From positions 1 through 18,138 of the forward strand of contig DAOWGY010000034.1 in NCBI GenBank assembly GCA_030641695.1: DNA of 18,138 bases, written 5' to 3'. The first letter of the stretch is position 1. Each line of letters begins with the position of its first letter. This document shows, in pieces, positions 1 to 6,874 of the stretch. A model generated the notes under the pieces. It made no database searches and was not told the DNA's origin. It saw only the letters and a list, made by a program, of their open reading frames with translations. The DNA is from Gammaproteobacteria bacterium (GTDB taxonomy: Bacteria > Pseudomonadota > Gammaproteobacteria > Steroidobacterales > Woeseiaceae). The translations under genes and the position numbers were made by a program.

Positions 1-1062
1 ATTGCCGGGCACGATCAGGTTCTGGGCGGCGCCGGCGTTTGCGGTGGTCTCGAGGCCAAGCCGCCGCGCCGAGTAACTACTCAATATGTAGCCTTGCAGC
101 ACGCCGCCTGACACGATGTCGCGATCCCAGGTTTCGACGCCTTCCGAATCGTAGGGCGCGCTTGCCATGCCTTTCAGCAAGTGCGGACACTCCTCGATAT
201 TGACGAAGTCCGGGAAGATCTTTTCCCCGACAGCATCCAGCAGGAACGACGACCGCCTGTATTGCGCCCCGCCTGCAATCGCACCCATGGCGTGGCCGAT
301 AAAGCCGCGTGCAAGTTCGGCCTTGAAGACGACGGGCGCGCGCTGCGTCTCTATCTTGCGCGCACCCAGCCGGCCCAGCGCGCGGCGCGCGGCTGTCTCG
401 CCGATGACGTCCGCGCTCTCGAGTTCCAGATGATCCCGAGCCGAGCTGTAATAGTAGTCGCGCTGCATGTCGCCGTTCGCTTCGCCAAGCACGGCACAGC
501 TGATGCTGTGACCGGTCTTTGCATAGCTGCCGATGAACCCATGGCTGTTGCCGTAAGCTCTCACGCCACGATTCGTCCACACGGTCGCGCCCTCGGAGTT
601 GGTGATGCGCTTATCGTAGCGAAGCGCGGCCGCTTCGCAGGCGATCGCAAGCTCGATCGCGGCCGTCGCATCCAGCGTCCAGGGATGCTCCAGTTGCAGA
701 TCGCGAATTTCCGTGCACATGCGATTCGCGTCTGCGAGCCCGGCATGTTTGTCTTCGGCCGTATAGCGCGCGAACGTACAAGCCTTGCCAACTGCCTCGC
801 GAATTGCCTCGGGTGAGATATCGGAGGTACTCGCATTGCCCTTGCGGGAACCGCAGTACACGGTTATGCCGATACCACGATCATTGGTGTACTCGAGATG
901 TTCGACATCTCCGAGCCTTGCCGTTGCTGACAGGCCGATATCGTGACTGACGGCGACTTCGGCCTGGTCAACGCCGCGCCTCTGCGCTTCGTCGAGTGCA
1001 CTCTGCACGATATCCTCGAGCTCGACAGCCTCGAGTGACGGCGTCGTTGCCGGTTCTCCCAT
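1..1062 (-). CDS. pmbA: TldE/PmbA, inactive partner subunit of the TldD/E metalloprotease (3' end cut by window)
   Basis: This is the N-terminal 354 codons of a protein of usually about 450 residues; the C-terminus lies beyond base 1. Translation from ATG at 1060-1062 gives MGEPATTPSLEAVELEDIVQ, followed by stretches typical of PmbA/TldE: GIGITVYCGSRKGNAST, HSISCAVLGE, MQRDYYYSSARD and AIAGGAQYRRSSFLLD. Where TldD has its HExxxH zinc site, this chain has no such motif, as known for TldE. In the characterised family, TldE pairs with TldD to cleave unfolded peptides, including the microcin B17 leader and the antitoxin CcdA. An AGAGGG sequence lies upstream of the ATG as a possible ribosome site. 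The gene diverges from yjgA, the common gammaproteobacterial arrangement, while its partner tldD lies 4.3 kb away on the same strand. The identification is firm. Confidence 0.95.
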   Translation of the reverse strand, partial: MGEPATTPSLEAVELEDIVQSALDEAQRRGVDQAEVAVSHDIGLSATARLGDVEHLEYTNDRGIGITVYCGSRKGNASTSDISPEAIREAVGKACTFARYTAEDKHAGLADANRMCTEIRDLQLEHPWTLDATAAIELAIACEAAALRYDKRITNSEGATVWTNRGVRAYGNSHGFIGSYAKTGHSISCAVLGEANGDMQRDYYYSSARDHLELESADVIGETAARRALGRLGARKIETQRAPVVFKAELARGFIGHAMGAIAGGAQYRRSSFLLDAVGEKIFPDFVNIEECPHLLKGMASAPYDSEGVETWDRDIVSGGVLQGYILSSYSARRLGLETTANAGAAQNLIVPGN

Positions 1063-1169
1063 GCAGTGTATCCCTCTGGTCTTGCGACTGGCTGTGCGGC
1101 TCACGTGGTAGACTGCCGCCCCGATTTCGAACGATCTTTTGCAATCGATCAAGCAGAGTAGCTTAGCCG

Positions 1170-1679
1170 GTGGTCCAGCCAAAGCCCAGCAAAACGGCCC
1201 GAAAACGCGAGCACCTGGCGTTGCAGGAACTGGGGGAACGTCTTATCGGTTTGAGCGCCGACGAGCTGAGCCACTTGCCGATCGATGACGGACTGCGGGA
1301 TGCGGTCCTCACTGCATCGGCGATCAAAGCGCATGGCGCGCTGCGCCGCCAGAAGCAATTGATTGGCAAGTTGATGCGCCAGGTCGACGCGACGCCGATT
1401 CGCCAGGCGCTCGATGCGCGCAATGCAGGCGAAAGACTCGCAAAGCGCATTTTTGCCGAAGCGGAACGCTGGCGCGATCGTATCGTCCGCGACGGCCGTA
1501 CCGCGATCGACGCATTTGTCGAGGCAACAGGCGCGGATGACGACGCACTCATCGGGATGCTGGCCGAATTGCGATCAGCCGTGAACGAGAGAACGGCAAA
1601 AAGCGTTCGCCGGCGCATATTTCAAAACATCCATGACGCGCTGCTGGCCTGCGCGCGGGATGATAGAATTCCGCAATGA
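1170..1679 (+). CDS. darP: YjgA/DarP family 50S ribosome assembly factor
   Basis: A 169-residue, highly charged, helical protein with the family pattern KPSKTARKREHLALQELGE near the N-terminus, then LPIDDGLRDAV and RRQKQLIGKLMRQVD. YjgA/DarP is known to associate with late 50S precursors and help mature the peptidyl transferase centre. The start is GTG at 1170: the frame has a TAG stop at 1164-1166 and no ATG suits the family N-terminus. No strong Shine-Dalgarno precedes it. The stop (1677-1679) overlaps the purE start in an ATGA arrangement, so yjgA and purE are probably cotranscribed and translationally coupled. Divergence from pmbA is common in gammaproteobacteria; coupling to purE is less usual. 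Confidence 0.93.
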   Translation: MVQPKPSKTARKREHLALQELGERLIGLSADELSHLPIDDGLRDAVLTASAIKAHGALRRQKQLIGKLMRQVDATPIRQALDARNAGERLAKRIFAEAERWRDRIVRDGRTAIDAFVEATGADDDALIGMLAELRSAVNERTAKSVRRRIFQNIHDALLACARDDRIPQ

Positions 1680-2164
1680 CACAACAAGTCGGCATCATCA
1701 TGGGTTCGCGGTCGGATTGGGACACGATGCGTCACGCGAGCGAAACACTCGACGCATTGAACGTCAGTCATGAAGTACGCGTGGTGTCCGCACATCGTAC
1801 GCCCGACCTCCTGTTCGAGTACGCCGAGTCCGCCGTTGAGCGTGGTCTCAAGGTCATCATTGCGGGCGCTGGCGGCGCGGCACATTTACCGGGCATGACA
1901 GCCGCCAAGACTCGCGTCCCGGTCCTCGGTGTACCCGTGCAATCGAAAGCCCTGAACGGACAGGATTCCCTGTTGTCGATCGTGCAGATGCCTGCGGGTA
2001 TTCCGGTGGGTACGATGGCCATCGGCAAAGCTGGCGCCATCAATGCCGCGTTACTCGCGGCAGCCATCATCGCCAACGATGACGCCGACGTCGCAAAGGC
2101 CCTCGACGGGTTCCGGCAGGAACAGACGGACAGGGTACTCGGCGACAACGACCCCCGAACCTGA
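1676..2164 (+). CDS. purE: PurE, N5-carboxyaminoimidazole ribonucleotide mutase (class I)
   Basis: This 162-residue protein is a full-length class I PurE. It moves the carboxylate of N5-CAIR to give 4-carboxyaminoimidazole ribonucleotide in de novo purine synthesis. Visible motifs are GSRSDW (residues 10-15), SAHRTP (38-43, containing the catalytic His40), AGAGGAAHLPG (63-73) and DSLLSIVQMP (97-106), followed by AIGKAGAINAALLAA. The ATG overlaps the yjgA stop, and no separate strong ribosome site is seen, consistent with coupling. purK, encoding the preceding enzyme of the two-step bacterial route, follows after 10 nt; the presence of PurK confirms the class I assignment. Confidence 0.98.
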   Translation: MTQQVGIIMGSRSDWDTMRHASETLDALNVSHEVRVVSAHRTPDLLFEYAESAVERGLKVIIAGAGGAAHLPGMTAAKTRVPVLGVPVQSKALNGQDSLLSIVQMPAGIPVGTMAIGKAGAINAALLAAAIIANDDADVAKALDGFRQEQTDRVLGDNDPRT

Positions 2165-2174
2165 CCGGCATAGC

Positions 2175-3263
2175 ATGCGTATCGGCATCATTGGCGCCGG
2201 CCAACTCGGCCAGATGCTCGGCTTTGCAGCACGAGATCTCGACATGCAGTGTCGATTCATCGATCCATCGGATGCACCGCCCGCAGCCGTGGCCGGCGAC
2301 GTCATCAAACGGCCATTCGATGATCCTGATGCGTTGCAGACGCTTGCCGACGAATGTGACGTCGTTACCTACGAATTCGAAAACGTGCCGGTCGAAGCGT
2401 TGCTGAGAATCAGCGACCGCGTCCCGGTTTATCCGCCTCCGGGCGCATTGCGGCACGCGCAAGACCGGCTCGCAGAAAAACGCCTGTTCGACAGCCTGCA
2501 GATTCCATTGCCACGATACCGGGCGGTCGACACTCTGCAGGATCTGCAGGCCGCCATCGACGCAATCGGCCTGCCACTCGTACTGAAAACCAGGCGCCTC
2601 GGCTATGACGGAAAAGGTCAGTTCGTTGTGCGAAGCGTTGATGACATCGACGCAGCATGGCGCACGCTCGGTACCCAGGCGCTAATCGCCGAGGAGTGGG
2701 TGCCATTCGATTACGAAGTATCGGCAATCGGCGTACGCAATGTTGCCGGCGACATCGCCATGTATCCACTGACACACAATGAGCACGAGGACGGCATCCT
2801 GCGGCGATCGCGCGCACCGGTCGACGCGCCCGAACTGACCGCCATCGCCGGGCGATACGTGACGGCACTCTTGTCGCACCTCGACTACGTCGGCGTGCTG
2901 GCGCTGGAATTTTTCGTCACCGGTGACCGCCTGCTCGCCAACGAATTTGCGCCCCGCGTGCACAACTCCGGTCACTGGACGATCGAAGGCGCGGAAACGA
3001 GCCAGTTTGCGAATCATTTGCGAGCGATCTCGAACCTGCCCCTCGGTTCGACGGCCTGTCGTGGCCACGCGGGCATGCTGAACCTGATTGGCGAGATTCC
3101 CGATACCACCCGGACGCCGCCCGAGCCCGGGTACTGGCTGCACGACTACGGCAAGACCCCGCGCGAGGGTCGCAAACTGGGCCACATCACGACAGTTGCG
3201 GCATCGGCAGAGGATCGCGACCGCCGCTTGCGATTGATACTCGACGCACTGCCGAAAGTGTGA
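2175..3263 (+). CDS. purK: PurK, N5-carboxyaminoimidazole ribonucleotide synthetase (ATP-grasp)
   Basis: PurK uses ATP and bicarbonate to carboxylate AIR, giving the N5-CAIR substrate of PurE. The 362-residue chain begins MRIGIIGAGQLGQMLGFAAR, the expected N-terminal nucleotide-binding fold. ATP-grasp features follow: YEFENVP (66-72), the lysine in LVLKTR (Lys138), a glycine loop YDGKGQ (144-149), EEWVPF (173-178) and the metal/substrate signature NEFAPRVHNSGHWT (256-269). I chose ATG 2175, although the frame stays open upstream into purE, because the family starts at this MRIGIIG motif. The 10-nt gap after purE implies one transcript. Nothing in the sequence looks broken. Confidence 0.97.
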   Translation: MRIGIIGAGQLGQMLGFAARDLDMQCRFIDPSDAPPAAVAGDVIKRPFDDPDALQTLADECDVVTYEFENVPVEALLRISDRVPVYPPPGALRHAQDRLAEKRLFDSLQIPLPRYRAVDTLQDLQAAIDAIGLPLVLKTRRLGYDGKGQFVVRSVDDIDAAWRTLGTQALIAEEWVPFDYEVSAIGVRNVAGDIAMYPLTHNEHEDGILRRSRAPVDAPELTAIAGRYVTALLSHLDYVGVLALEFFVTGDRLLANEFAPRVHNSGHWTIEGAETSQFANHLRAISNLPLGSTACRGHAGMLNLIGEIPDTTRTPPEPGYWLHDYGKTPREGRKLGHITTVAASAEDRDRRLRLILDALPKV

Positions 3264-3304
3264 CGCAGTCGACTCGTTGCCCCGGGCGCCGGCATTGGCC
3301 GGGC

Positions 3305-3325
3305 ACCTGAAAAAGCAGGTAAACT
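3305..3325 (+). promoter_or_regulatory. inverted repeat beside a weak -10-like hexamer before the ATPase gene
   Basis: In the 128-nt gap between purK and the ExeA-like ATPase, a perfect 5-bp inverted repeat (ACCTG, six-base AAAAAG spacer, CAGGT; 3305-3320) abuts TAAACT (3320-3325), which could serve as a -10. A TTGGCC lies 19 bp upstream as a poor -35. This could be a local promoter with an operator, or just a small hairpin. It is a weak call; the rest of the gap shows nothing convincing, and no U-tract marks a terminator. Confidence 0.2.
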
Positions 3326-3391
3326 GCAAATGCACCGCCGCAAGGGCCCGTCACGTCCAAACGACAATGAGCGGCGACAGAAAAAGATCAA

Positions 3392-4657
3392 ATGTCATAC
3401 CTGGAGCACTTCAAGTTACAAGAGCAGCCGTTCCGGCTGACACCCGACCCCGGCTTCGTTTACTGGAGTAAACAGCATGCCCGGGCCAAAGCCTACATGG
3501 AGTCGACCATCTGGCTGGCCGATGGCTTCGTCGTAATCACGGGTGAGATAGGATCCGGCAAAACCACTTTACTGCAGTCTTTTCTTGCCGAGTTGGGCGA
3601 CGACATCGTTTCCGCAGTCGTTTCACAAACGCAACTGACAGCGAAGCAGTTCCTGCAAGCCGTATTGACCGAGTTCGGCTTCAATCCATTCGATAAGAAC
3701 AAGGTGCAATTGCTCGACATGCTCAACATGTTCCTGATCGAGCAATACGGCAACGACAAGAAGGTCGTCCTGATCGTTGACGAGGCGCAGAACCTGTCTC
3801 AGAAGGTGCTCGAGGAAATCCGCATGTTATCGGGTATCGAGACGCACAAGGAAAAGGTCCTGCGAATTATCCTCGCGGGGCAACCGGAACTGAGGGAGAC
3901 GCTTGAATTGCCGAAACTCAAGCAACTCGTACAACGCGTGAGGCTGCGCTTTCACATCGGCCCGCTTGATGAAGCCGAGATTCGTGCATACATCGATCAT
4001 CGTCTGACGGTTGCCGGTGGACGTCCGAAAGAACTGATTTCCGAAGATTGTATGGACGCGATCTATCGCTATACGGGGGGCGTACCCAGGTTGATCAATA
4101 CGCTTTGCGACTCGGCGCTGCTTTGCGCCTTCGCCGACGACAAAGCCAGTGTCGAATTCGACGACATCATGACGGCCGTCGAGGAACTCAACTGGAAAGA
4201 GCACGAAAACAATACAGGTACTTTTGCCCAGTTGCAGGATGTCGCGCGGCGGCACCCCGGCACTGAATTACACGTAACGCAGATAGAAGTGCGGACCGGC
4301 GGCGAGATCGTATCCATGCAAACCTTCCCGCCTGGGCGCATTATCGTCGGTCGCTCACCCAACAACGAGATTTACATTAAGAGCAAGTTTGTTAGTCGTC
4401 ATCACCTGCAGATCGTGAGCGACAGTACTAGCTGCGTGATCGAGGACCTCAACAGCACCAACGGCATTTTCATCGGCGAGACGCAGGTTAAGAAGCATGA
4501 GCTCAAAGACGGCGACGTTATCTCGCTCGGTGTACACGAACTCGTCTACACGCATCTTCGCGCGAGTATCGACGACGAAACGCCGGACGGGGAAGATACG
4601 GAGGACACTCAGAGCGAACTGCCCGTACTCAGTGAGGAACCGGCTGGTCGGACCTAG
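3392..4657 (+). CDS. ExeA/GspA-type AAA ATPase with C-terminal FHA domain
   Basis: This 421-residue protein opens with the ExeA-like signature YLEHFKLQEQPFRLTPDPGF, then carries Walker A GEIGSGKTT (51-59), Walker B VVLIVDEAQ (125-133) and GGVPRLINTLCD (229-240) of the AAA_22/GspA ATPase type. ExeA proteins usually continue into a membrane helix and a peptidoglycan-binding domain. Here neither is present; residues about 296-390 form an FHA domain instead, with GRSPNNEI (320-327), SRHH (335-338) and LNSTNG (353-358), the phosphothreonine-reading residues. A short acidic tail rich in Asp and Glu ends the protein. No signal peptide or membrane helix is seen, so it is probably cytoplasmic. Relatives are linked to type II secretion or exopolysaccharide/PEP-CTERM systems, but no such genes lie nearby and the role here is unknown. 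It ends tail to tail with the next gene, 11 nt apart. Confidence 0.9.
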   Translation: MSYLEHFKLQEQPFRLTPDPGFVYWSKQHARAKAYMESTIWLADGFVVITGEIGSGKTTLLQSFLAELGDDIVSAVVSQTQLTAKQFLQAVLTEFGFNPFDKNKVQLLDMLNMFLIEQYGNDKKVVLIVDEAQNLSQKVLEEIRMLSGIETHKEKVLRIILAGQPELRETLELPKLKQLVQRVRLRFHIGPLDEAEIRAYIDHRLTVAGGRPKELISEDCMDAIYRYTGGVPRLINTLCDSALLCAFADDKASVEFDDIMTAVEELNWKEHENNTGTFAQLQDVARRHPGTELHVTQIEVRTGGEIVSMQTFPPGRIIVGRSPNNEIYIKSKFVSRHHLQIVSDSTSCVIEDLNSTNGIFIGETQVKKHELKDGDVISLGVHELVYTHLRASIDDETPDGEDTEDTQSELPVLSEEPAGRT

Positions 4658-4668
4658 GAAAACTGCGA

Positions 4669-4872
4669 CTACCCGCCCCGTCGATCAGTAACCCTGGCAT
4701 CGCGCCGCTTCAGCAATACGACCAGGCCGGCGACCAGGCACACGACGCCGGTGGCGAAGCAAATCGTCGGCCAATACCAGTGATTTACGTACATTGACGC
4801 AGCCAGCGAGACTACGCCTACCAGCAGGTAAAAGTACGGCAAACTCTCGTAAATCGGTTTCGAAACCCACAT
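4669..4872 (-). CDS. small two-helix inner-membrane protein
   Basis: A 67-residue protein beginning MWVSKPIYESLPYFYLLVG. Two hydrophobic segments, about residues 9-25 and 31-52, are separated by a short aromatic loop (VNHWYWP) and followed by a basic tail (LLKRRDAR), so the tail is likely cytoplasmic. I have a recollection of similar small membrane proteins in gammaproteobacteria that start MW and share the KPxYExLPYxY stretch, but no function is known to me. The frame extends to an ATG at 4905; I prefer 4872 because it begins at the conserved MW and has AGG four bases upstream. The peptide gene at 5000-5164 lies upstream on the same strand and may share its transcript. Confidence 0.65.
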   Translation of the reverse strand: MWVSKPIYESLPYFYLLVGVVSLAASMYVNHWYWPTICFATGVVCLVAGLVVLLKRRDARVTDRRGG

Positions 4873-4999
4873 AGCGCCTGAATCGAAGCTCCCGGGGCGC
4901 TCCATTGTCCATTGCGGCTACCCCGCCGTCCAGTCATGCAGGCAAATCTGCGCCTCGCGACGGGCGCCATGCGGTGGTGAGAATTGCTGGTTGTTGTAA

Positions 5000-5164
5000 T
5001 CAGGCCAGGTTGAAAAGGCGCAGAAGCCTTGCGAGTATCGAGTCGGACATGCCGTCTACCGCCAGGTCAGGCTCGAAATCGCCGTTGTCGCCACTTAGTC
5101 CCTGCACGAAAGTCTGTGATGCAGCGTCCATGTCATGTTCTGTTATTGTGCTCTCGAATGCCAT
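5000..5164 (-). CDS. 54-residue acidic peptide of unknown function
   Basis: Not recognised. The peptide starts MAFESTITEHDMDAASQTFV, is rich in Asp, Glu and Ser through its middle (GDNGDFEPDL), and ends with a short amphipathic, basic segment, SDSILARLLRLFNLA. It has no cysteine, no signal peptide and no obvious membrane helix. The frame stays open upstream to 5293, but I chose ATG 5164 because AAGGAGG (5175-5181) lies just before it, ten bases from GGAGG to ATG, and because a CRP-type site and -10 sit at the right places further upstream. Those signals make real expression likely despite the size. It follows tldD by 210 nt on the same strand. It could be a small regulator, a signalling peptide or a substrate of TldD/E; none of these is shown. 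Confidence 0.6.
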   Translation of the reverse strand: MAFESTITEHDMDAASQTFVQGLSGDNGDFEPDLAVDGMSDSILARLLRLFNLA

Positions 5165-5174
5165 GATTCGACTT

Positions 5175-5181
5175 CCTCCTT
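5175..5181 (-). promoter_or_regulatory. strong Shine-Dalgarno that sets the start of the 54-aa peptide
   Basis: AAGGAGG on the minus strand is a full anti-16S match, the strongest ribosome site noticed in the window. It decides for ATG 5164 over longer in-frame starts at 5209 and 5293. The spacing of ten bases from GGAGG is slightly long but workable. Confidence 0.7.
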
Positions 5182-5193
5182 GAGACGCTTGCA

Positions 5194-5236
5194 AAGATAA
5201 CTCAGTCATATGTCCAATGGAGTGAGCTACCTCACA
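5194..5236 (-). promoter_or_regulatory. candidate class II CRP-type promoter for the 54-aa peptide gene
   Basis: On the minus strand, TGTGAGGTAGCTCACT (5221-5236) matches the CRP half-sites TGTGA-N6-TCACA in 9 of 10 positions, plus the central TAG. A -10-like TATCTT lies at 5194-5199. If transcription starts about seven bases after the -10, near 5187, the palindrome is centred at -41.5, the canonical class II position, replacing a -35. A 22-nt leader would then hold the Shine-Dalgarno. The regulator could be CRP or a Vfr/Clp relative. Confidence 0.6.
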
Positions 5237-5273
5237 ACCCTTGAAGTGACTGGGAAAACCAAACTTATGTAAA

Positions 5274-5295
5274 CAGTCGCATCGCTGCGACACTG
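5274..5295 (-). terminator. GNRA-loop hairpin downstream of tldD, possible weak terminator
   Basis: On the minus strand GTCGCA-GCGA-TGCGAC (5276-5291) forms a perfect 6-bp stem with a GNRA tetraloop, followed by the fairly T-rich run TGTTTACATAAGTTTGGTTTT. It could end the long tldD transcription unit before the peptide gene promoter. There is no continuous U-tract, so the call is weak. Confidence 0.3.
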
Positions 5296-5374
5296 CGGAC
5301 TTGTGCTGAGATTGACGCGTGCGCGCCGTTAGAAGTGACTGACTGGCTTATGCCATCAAGAGTGACGGACCGGC

Positions 5375-6823
5375 CTATGCGGTTCCGCCGACCGTGAGCT
5401 CGTCAATTTTCAGAGTCGGCTGTCCGACACCCACCGGCACCGACTGGCCGTCTTTGCCGCAGGTTCCTACGCCGCTGTCCAGTTCGAGGTCGTTGCCAAC
5501 CATCGAGATCTTCGACAACGCCTCGGGGCCGTCACCGATCAACATTGCGCCTTTGACCGGCGTCGTAATCTTGCCGTTTTCGATCAGGTACGCCTCGCTC
5601 GCAGAAAACACGAACTTGCCGGACGTAATATCCACCTGGCCGCCGCCGAAATTCGGCGCATACAGGCCCTTTTTGACCGAGGCGATGATCTCTCCGGGGT
5701 CGTGAGGACCCGCGAGCATGTAGGTATTGGTCATGCGCGGCATTGGCGCGTGCGCAAATGATTCTCTGCGACCGTTGCCGGTTGGAGCGACACCCGTCAA
5801 GCGTGCGTTCAATTTGTCCTGCATGTAGCCGCGCAAGACACCGCCTTCGACGAGGACGTTGTATTGTCCCGGTGTGCCCTCGTCATCAATGGCGAGCGAA
5901 CCGCGCCGATTCGGCATCGTGCCGTCGTCAACAATCGTGCAATGTGGCGACGCAACCTGTTGCCCGACCTTGCCCGAAAATGCAGACGTGCCCTTGCGAT
6001 TGAAATCGCCCTCAAGGCCGTGACCGACCGCCTCGTGCAGCAGTATCCCCGGCCACCCGGGACCGAGCACCACCGGCATCGTGCCAGCCGGCGCCGGCAC
6101 CGCATCAAGCGCTACGCAGGCTTGTCGCACCGCTTCGCGCGCATACTCCCTGGGCAGGTCGCCCGACAAAAAGTAGCCGAGGTCGGAACGTGCGCCACCG
6201 CCGGCATACCCCTGTTCCCTGCGGCCATTGTGTTCGAGGATCACGCTTATGTTGAAGCGCACCAGTGGTCGCACATCGGCGGCCAGCGTGCCGTCGGATG
6301 CGGCCACCAGCACGAGGTCCTGGCTGCTCGTCATGCTGACGATCACCTGCTTGACCCGCGGATCCAGCGCACGCGTCGCCGTATCGATACTGGCAATCAG
6401 TGCCGTCTTCTGCTCGTCCTTGATGCTCGTCGTCGGATCTGCCGCAGGATACAGTGGCCGGACCTCCCCGCGCTGCCAGGCGTGCACCTGCTTCGTCTCA
6501 CCTTGCCTCGCGATGGCGCGTGCCGCCTGCGCCGCGTGCTCGAGCGCCGGCAACATCAGTTCATCAGAGTACGCGAAGCCGGTCTTCTCGCCGCTCACGG
6601 CGCGCACTCCTACGCCCTGATCAAGACTGAAGCTGCCCTCACGGATGATGCTGTCCTCGAGCGTCCAGCTTTCCTGGCGTGAGACCTGAAAGTACAGGTC
6701 GGCGTAGTCGACACCGCCTTGCAGGATGCTGCCGAGCGTCGTGCTCAAGTGCCGCTCTTCGAGCCCGGCCGGCGTCAGCATGTGCGCCAGCACCGAGTCG
6801 ATCGAGTTCGCTTCATTGCTCAA
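5375..6823 (-). CDS. tldD: TldD, catalytic subunit of the TldD/E metalloprotease
   Basis: A full-length 482-residue TldD (the E. coli protein has 481). The zinc site is HEAVGH at residues 263-268 (HExxxH), followed by the family stretches GLEGDFNRKGTSAFSGK, IDDEGTPGQ, MPRMTNTYM and the C-terminal GTCGKDGQSVPVGVGQPT with Cys455. TldD joins TldE (PmbA) to make a protease that threads unfolded peptides; known substrates include the microcin B17 precursor and CcdA. The start is a TTG at 6821-6823: AGGAG lies six bases upstream and no in-frame ATG suits the family N-terminus. It is the last gene of the run that begins with holA, and a GNRA-loop hairpin sits just before its ribosome site. Confidence 0.97.
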   Translation of the reverse strand: MSNEANSIDSVLAHMLTPAGLEERHLSTTLGSILQGGVDYADLYFQVSRQESWTLEDSIIREGSFSLDQGVGVRAVSGEKTGFAYSDELMLPALEHAAQAARAIARQGETKQVHAWQRGEVRPLYPAADPTTSIKDEQKTALIASIDTATRALDPRVKQVIVSMTSSQDLVLVAASDGTLAADVRPLVRFNISVILEHNGRREQGYAGGGARSDLGYFLSGDLPREYAREAVRQACVALDAVPAPAGTMPVVLGPGWPGILLHEAVGHGLEGDFNRKGTSAFSGKVGQQVASPHCTIVDDGTMPNRRGSLAIDDEGTPGQYNVLVEGGVLRGYMQDKLNARLTGVAPTGNGRRESFAHAPMPRMTNTYMLAGPHDPGEIIASVKKGLYAPNFGGGQVDITSGKFVFSASEAYLIENGKITTPVKGAMLIGDGPEALSKISMVGNDLELDSGVGTCGKDGQSVPVGVGQPTLKIDELTVGGTA

Positions 6824-6841
6824 GACTTTCTCCTGCTCCAG

Positions 6842-6857
6842 GCGACCTTGCGGTCGC
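6842..6857 (-). promoter_or_regulatory. perfect GNRA-loop hairpin before the tldD ribosome site
   Basis: GCGACC-GCAA-GGTCGC on the minus strand gives a 6-bp stem with a GCAA tetraloop in the 51-nt gap between the nitrilase gene and tldD. It ends 7 nt before the AGGAG ribosome site. It has no U-tract, so a terminator is unlikely; a stabilising or processing structure at the gene junction is possible. Confidence 0.35.
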
Positions 6858-6874
6858 AGCTATCGCTCGCGCTT

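Noticed and set aside
181..816. 211-codon plus-strand frame near the left edge
   Set aside because: The minus strand encodes PmbA throughout this stretch; the plus frame is its shadow.
1063..1169. Divergent promoters between pmbA and yjgA
   Set aside because: A promoter must lie here for at least one strand, but no -35/-10 pair with acceptable spacing could be picked out; the CACGTG palindrome is common by chance.
3274..3304. GC-rich inverted repeats after purK as a rho-independent terminator
   Set aside because: Stems are short (4-6 bp with imperfect pairing) and no T-run follows on the plus strand.
4910..5050. Out-of-frame reading downstream of the 54-aa peptide (minus strand) ending in CLHDWTAG, considered as a second peptide
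   Set aside because: It has no start codon after the previous in-frame stop and no ribosome site.
5864..6682. 272-codon plus-strand frame opposite tldD
   Set aside because: It is antisense to conserved TldD motifs including HEAVGH, has low-complexity Arg-rich composition and no ribosome site.
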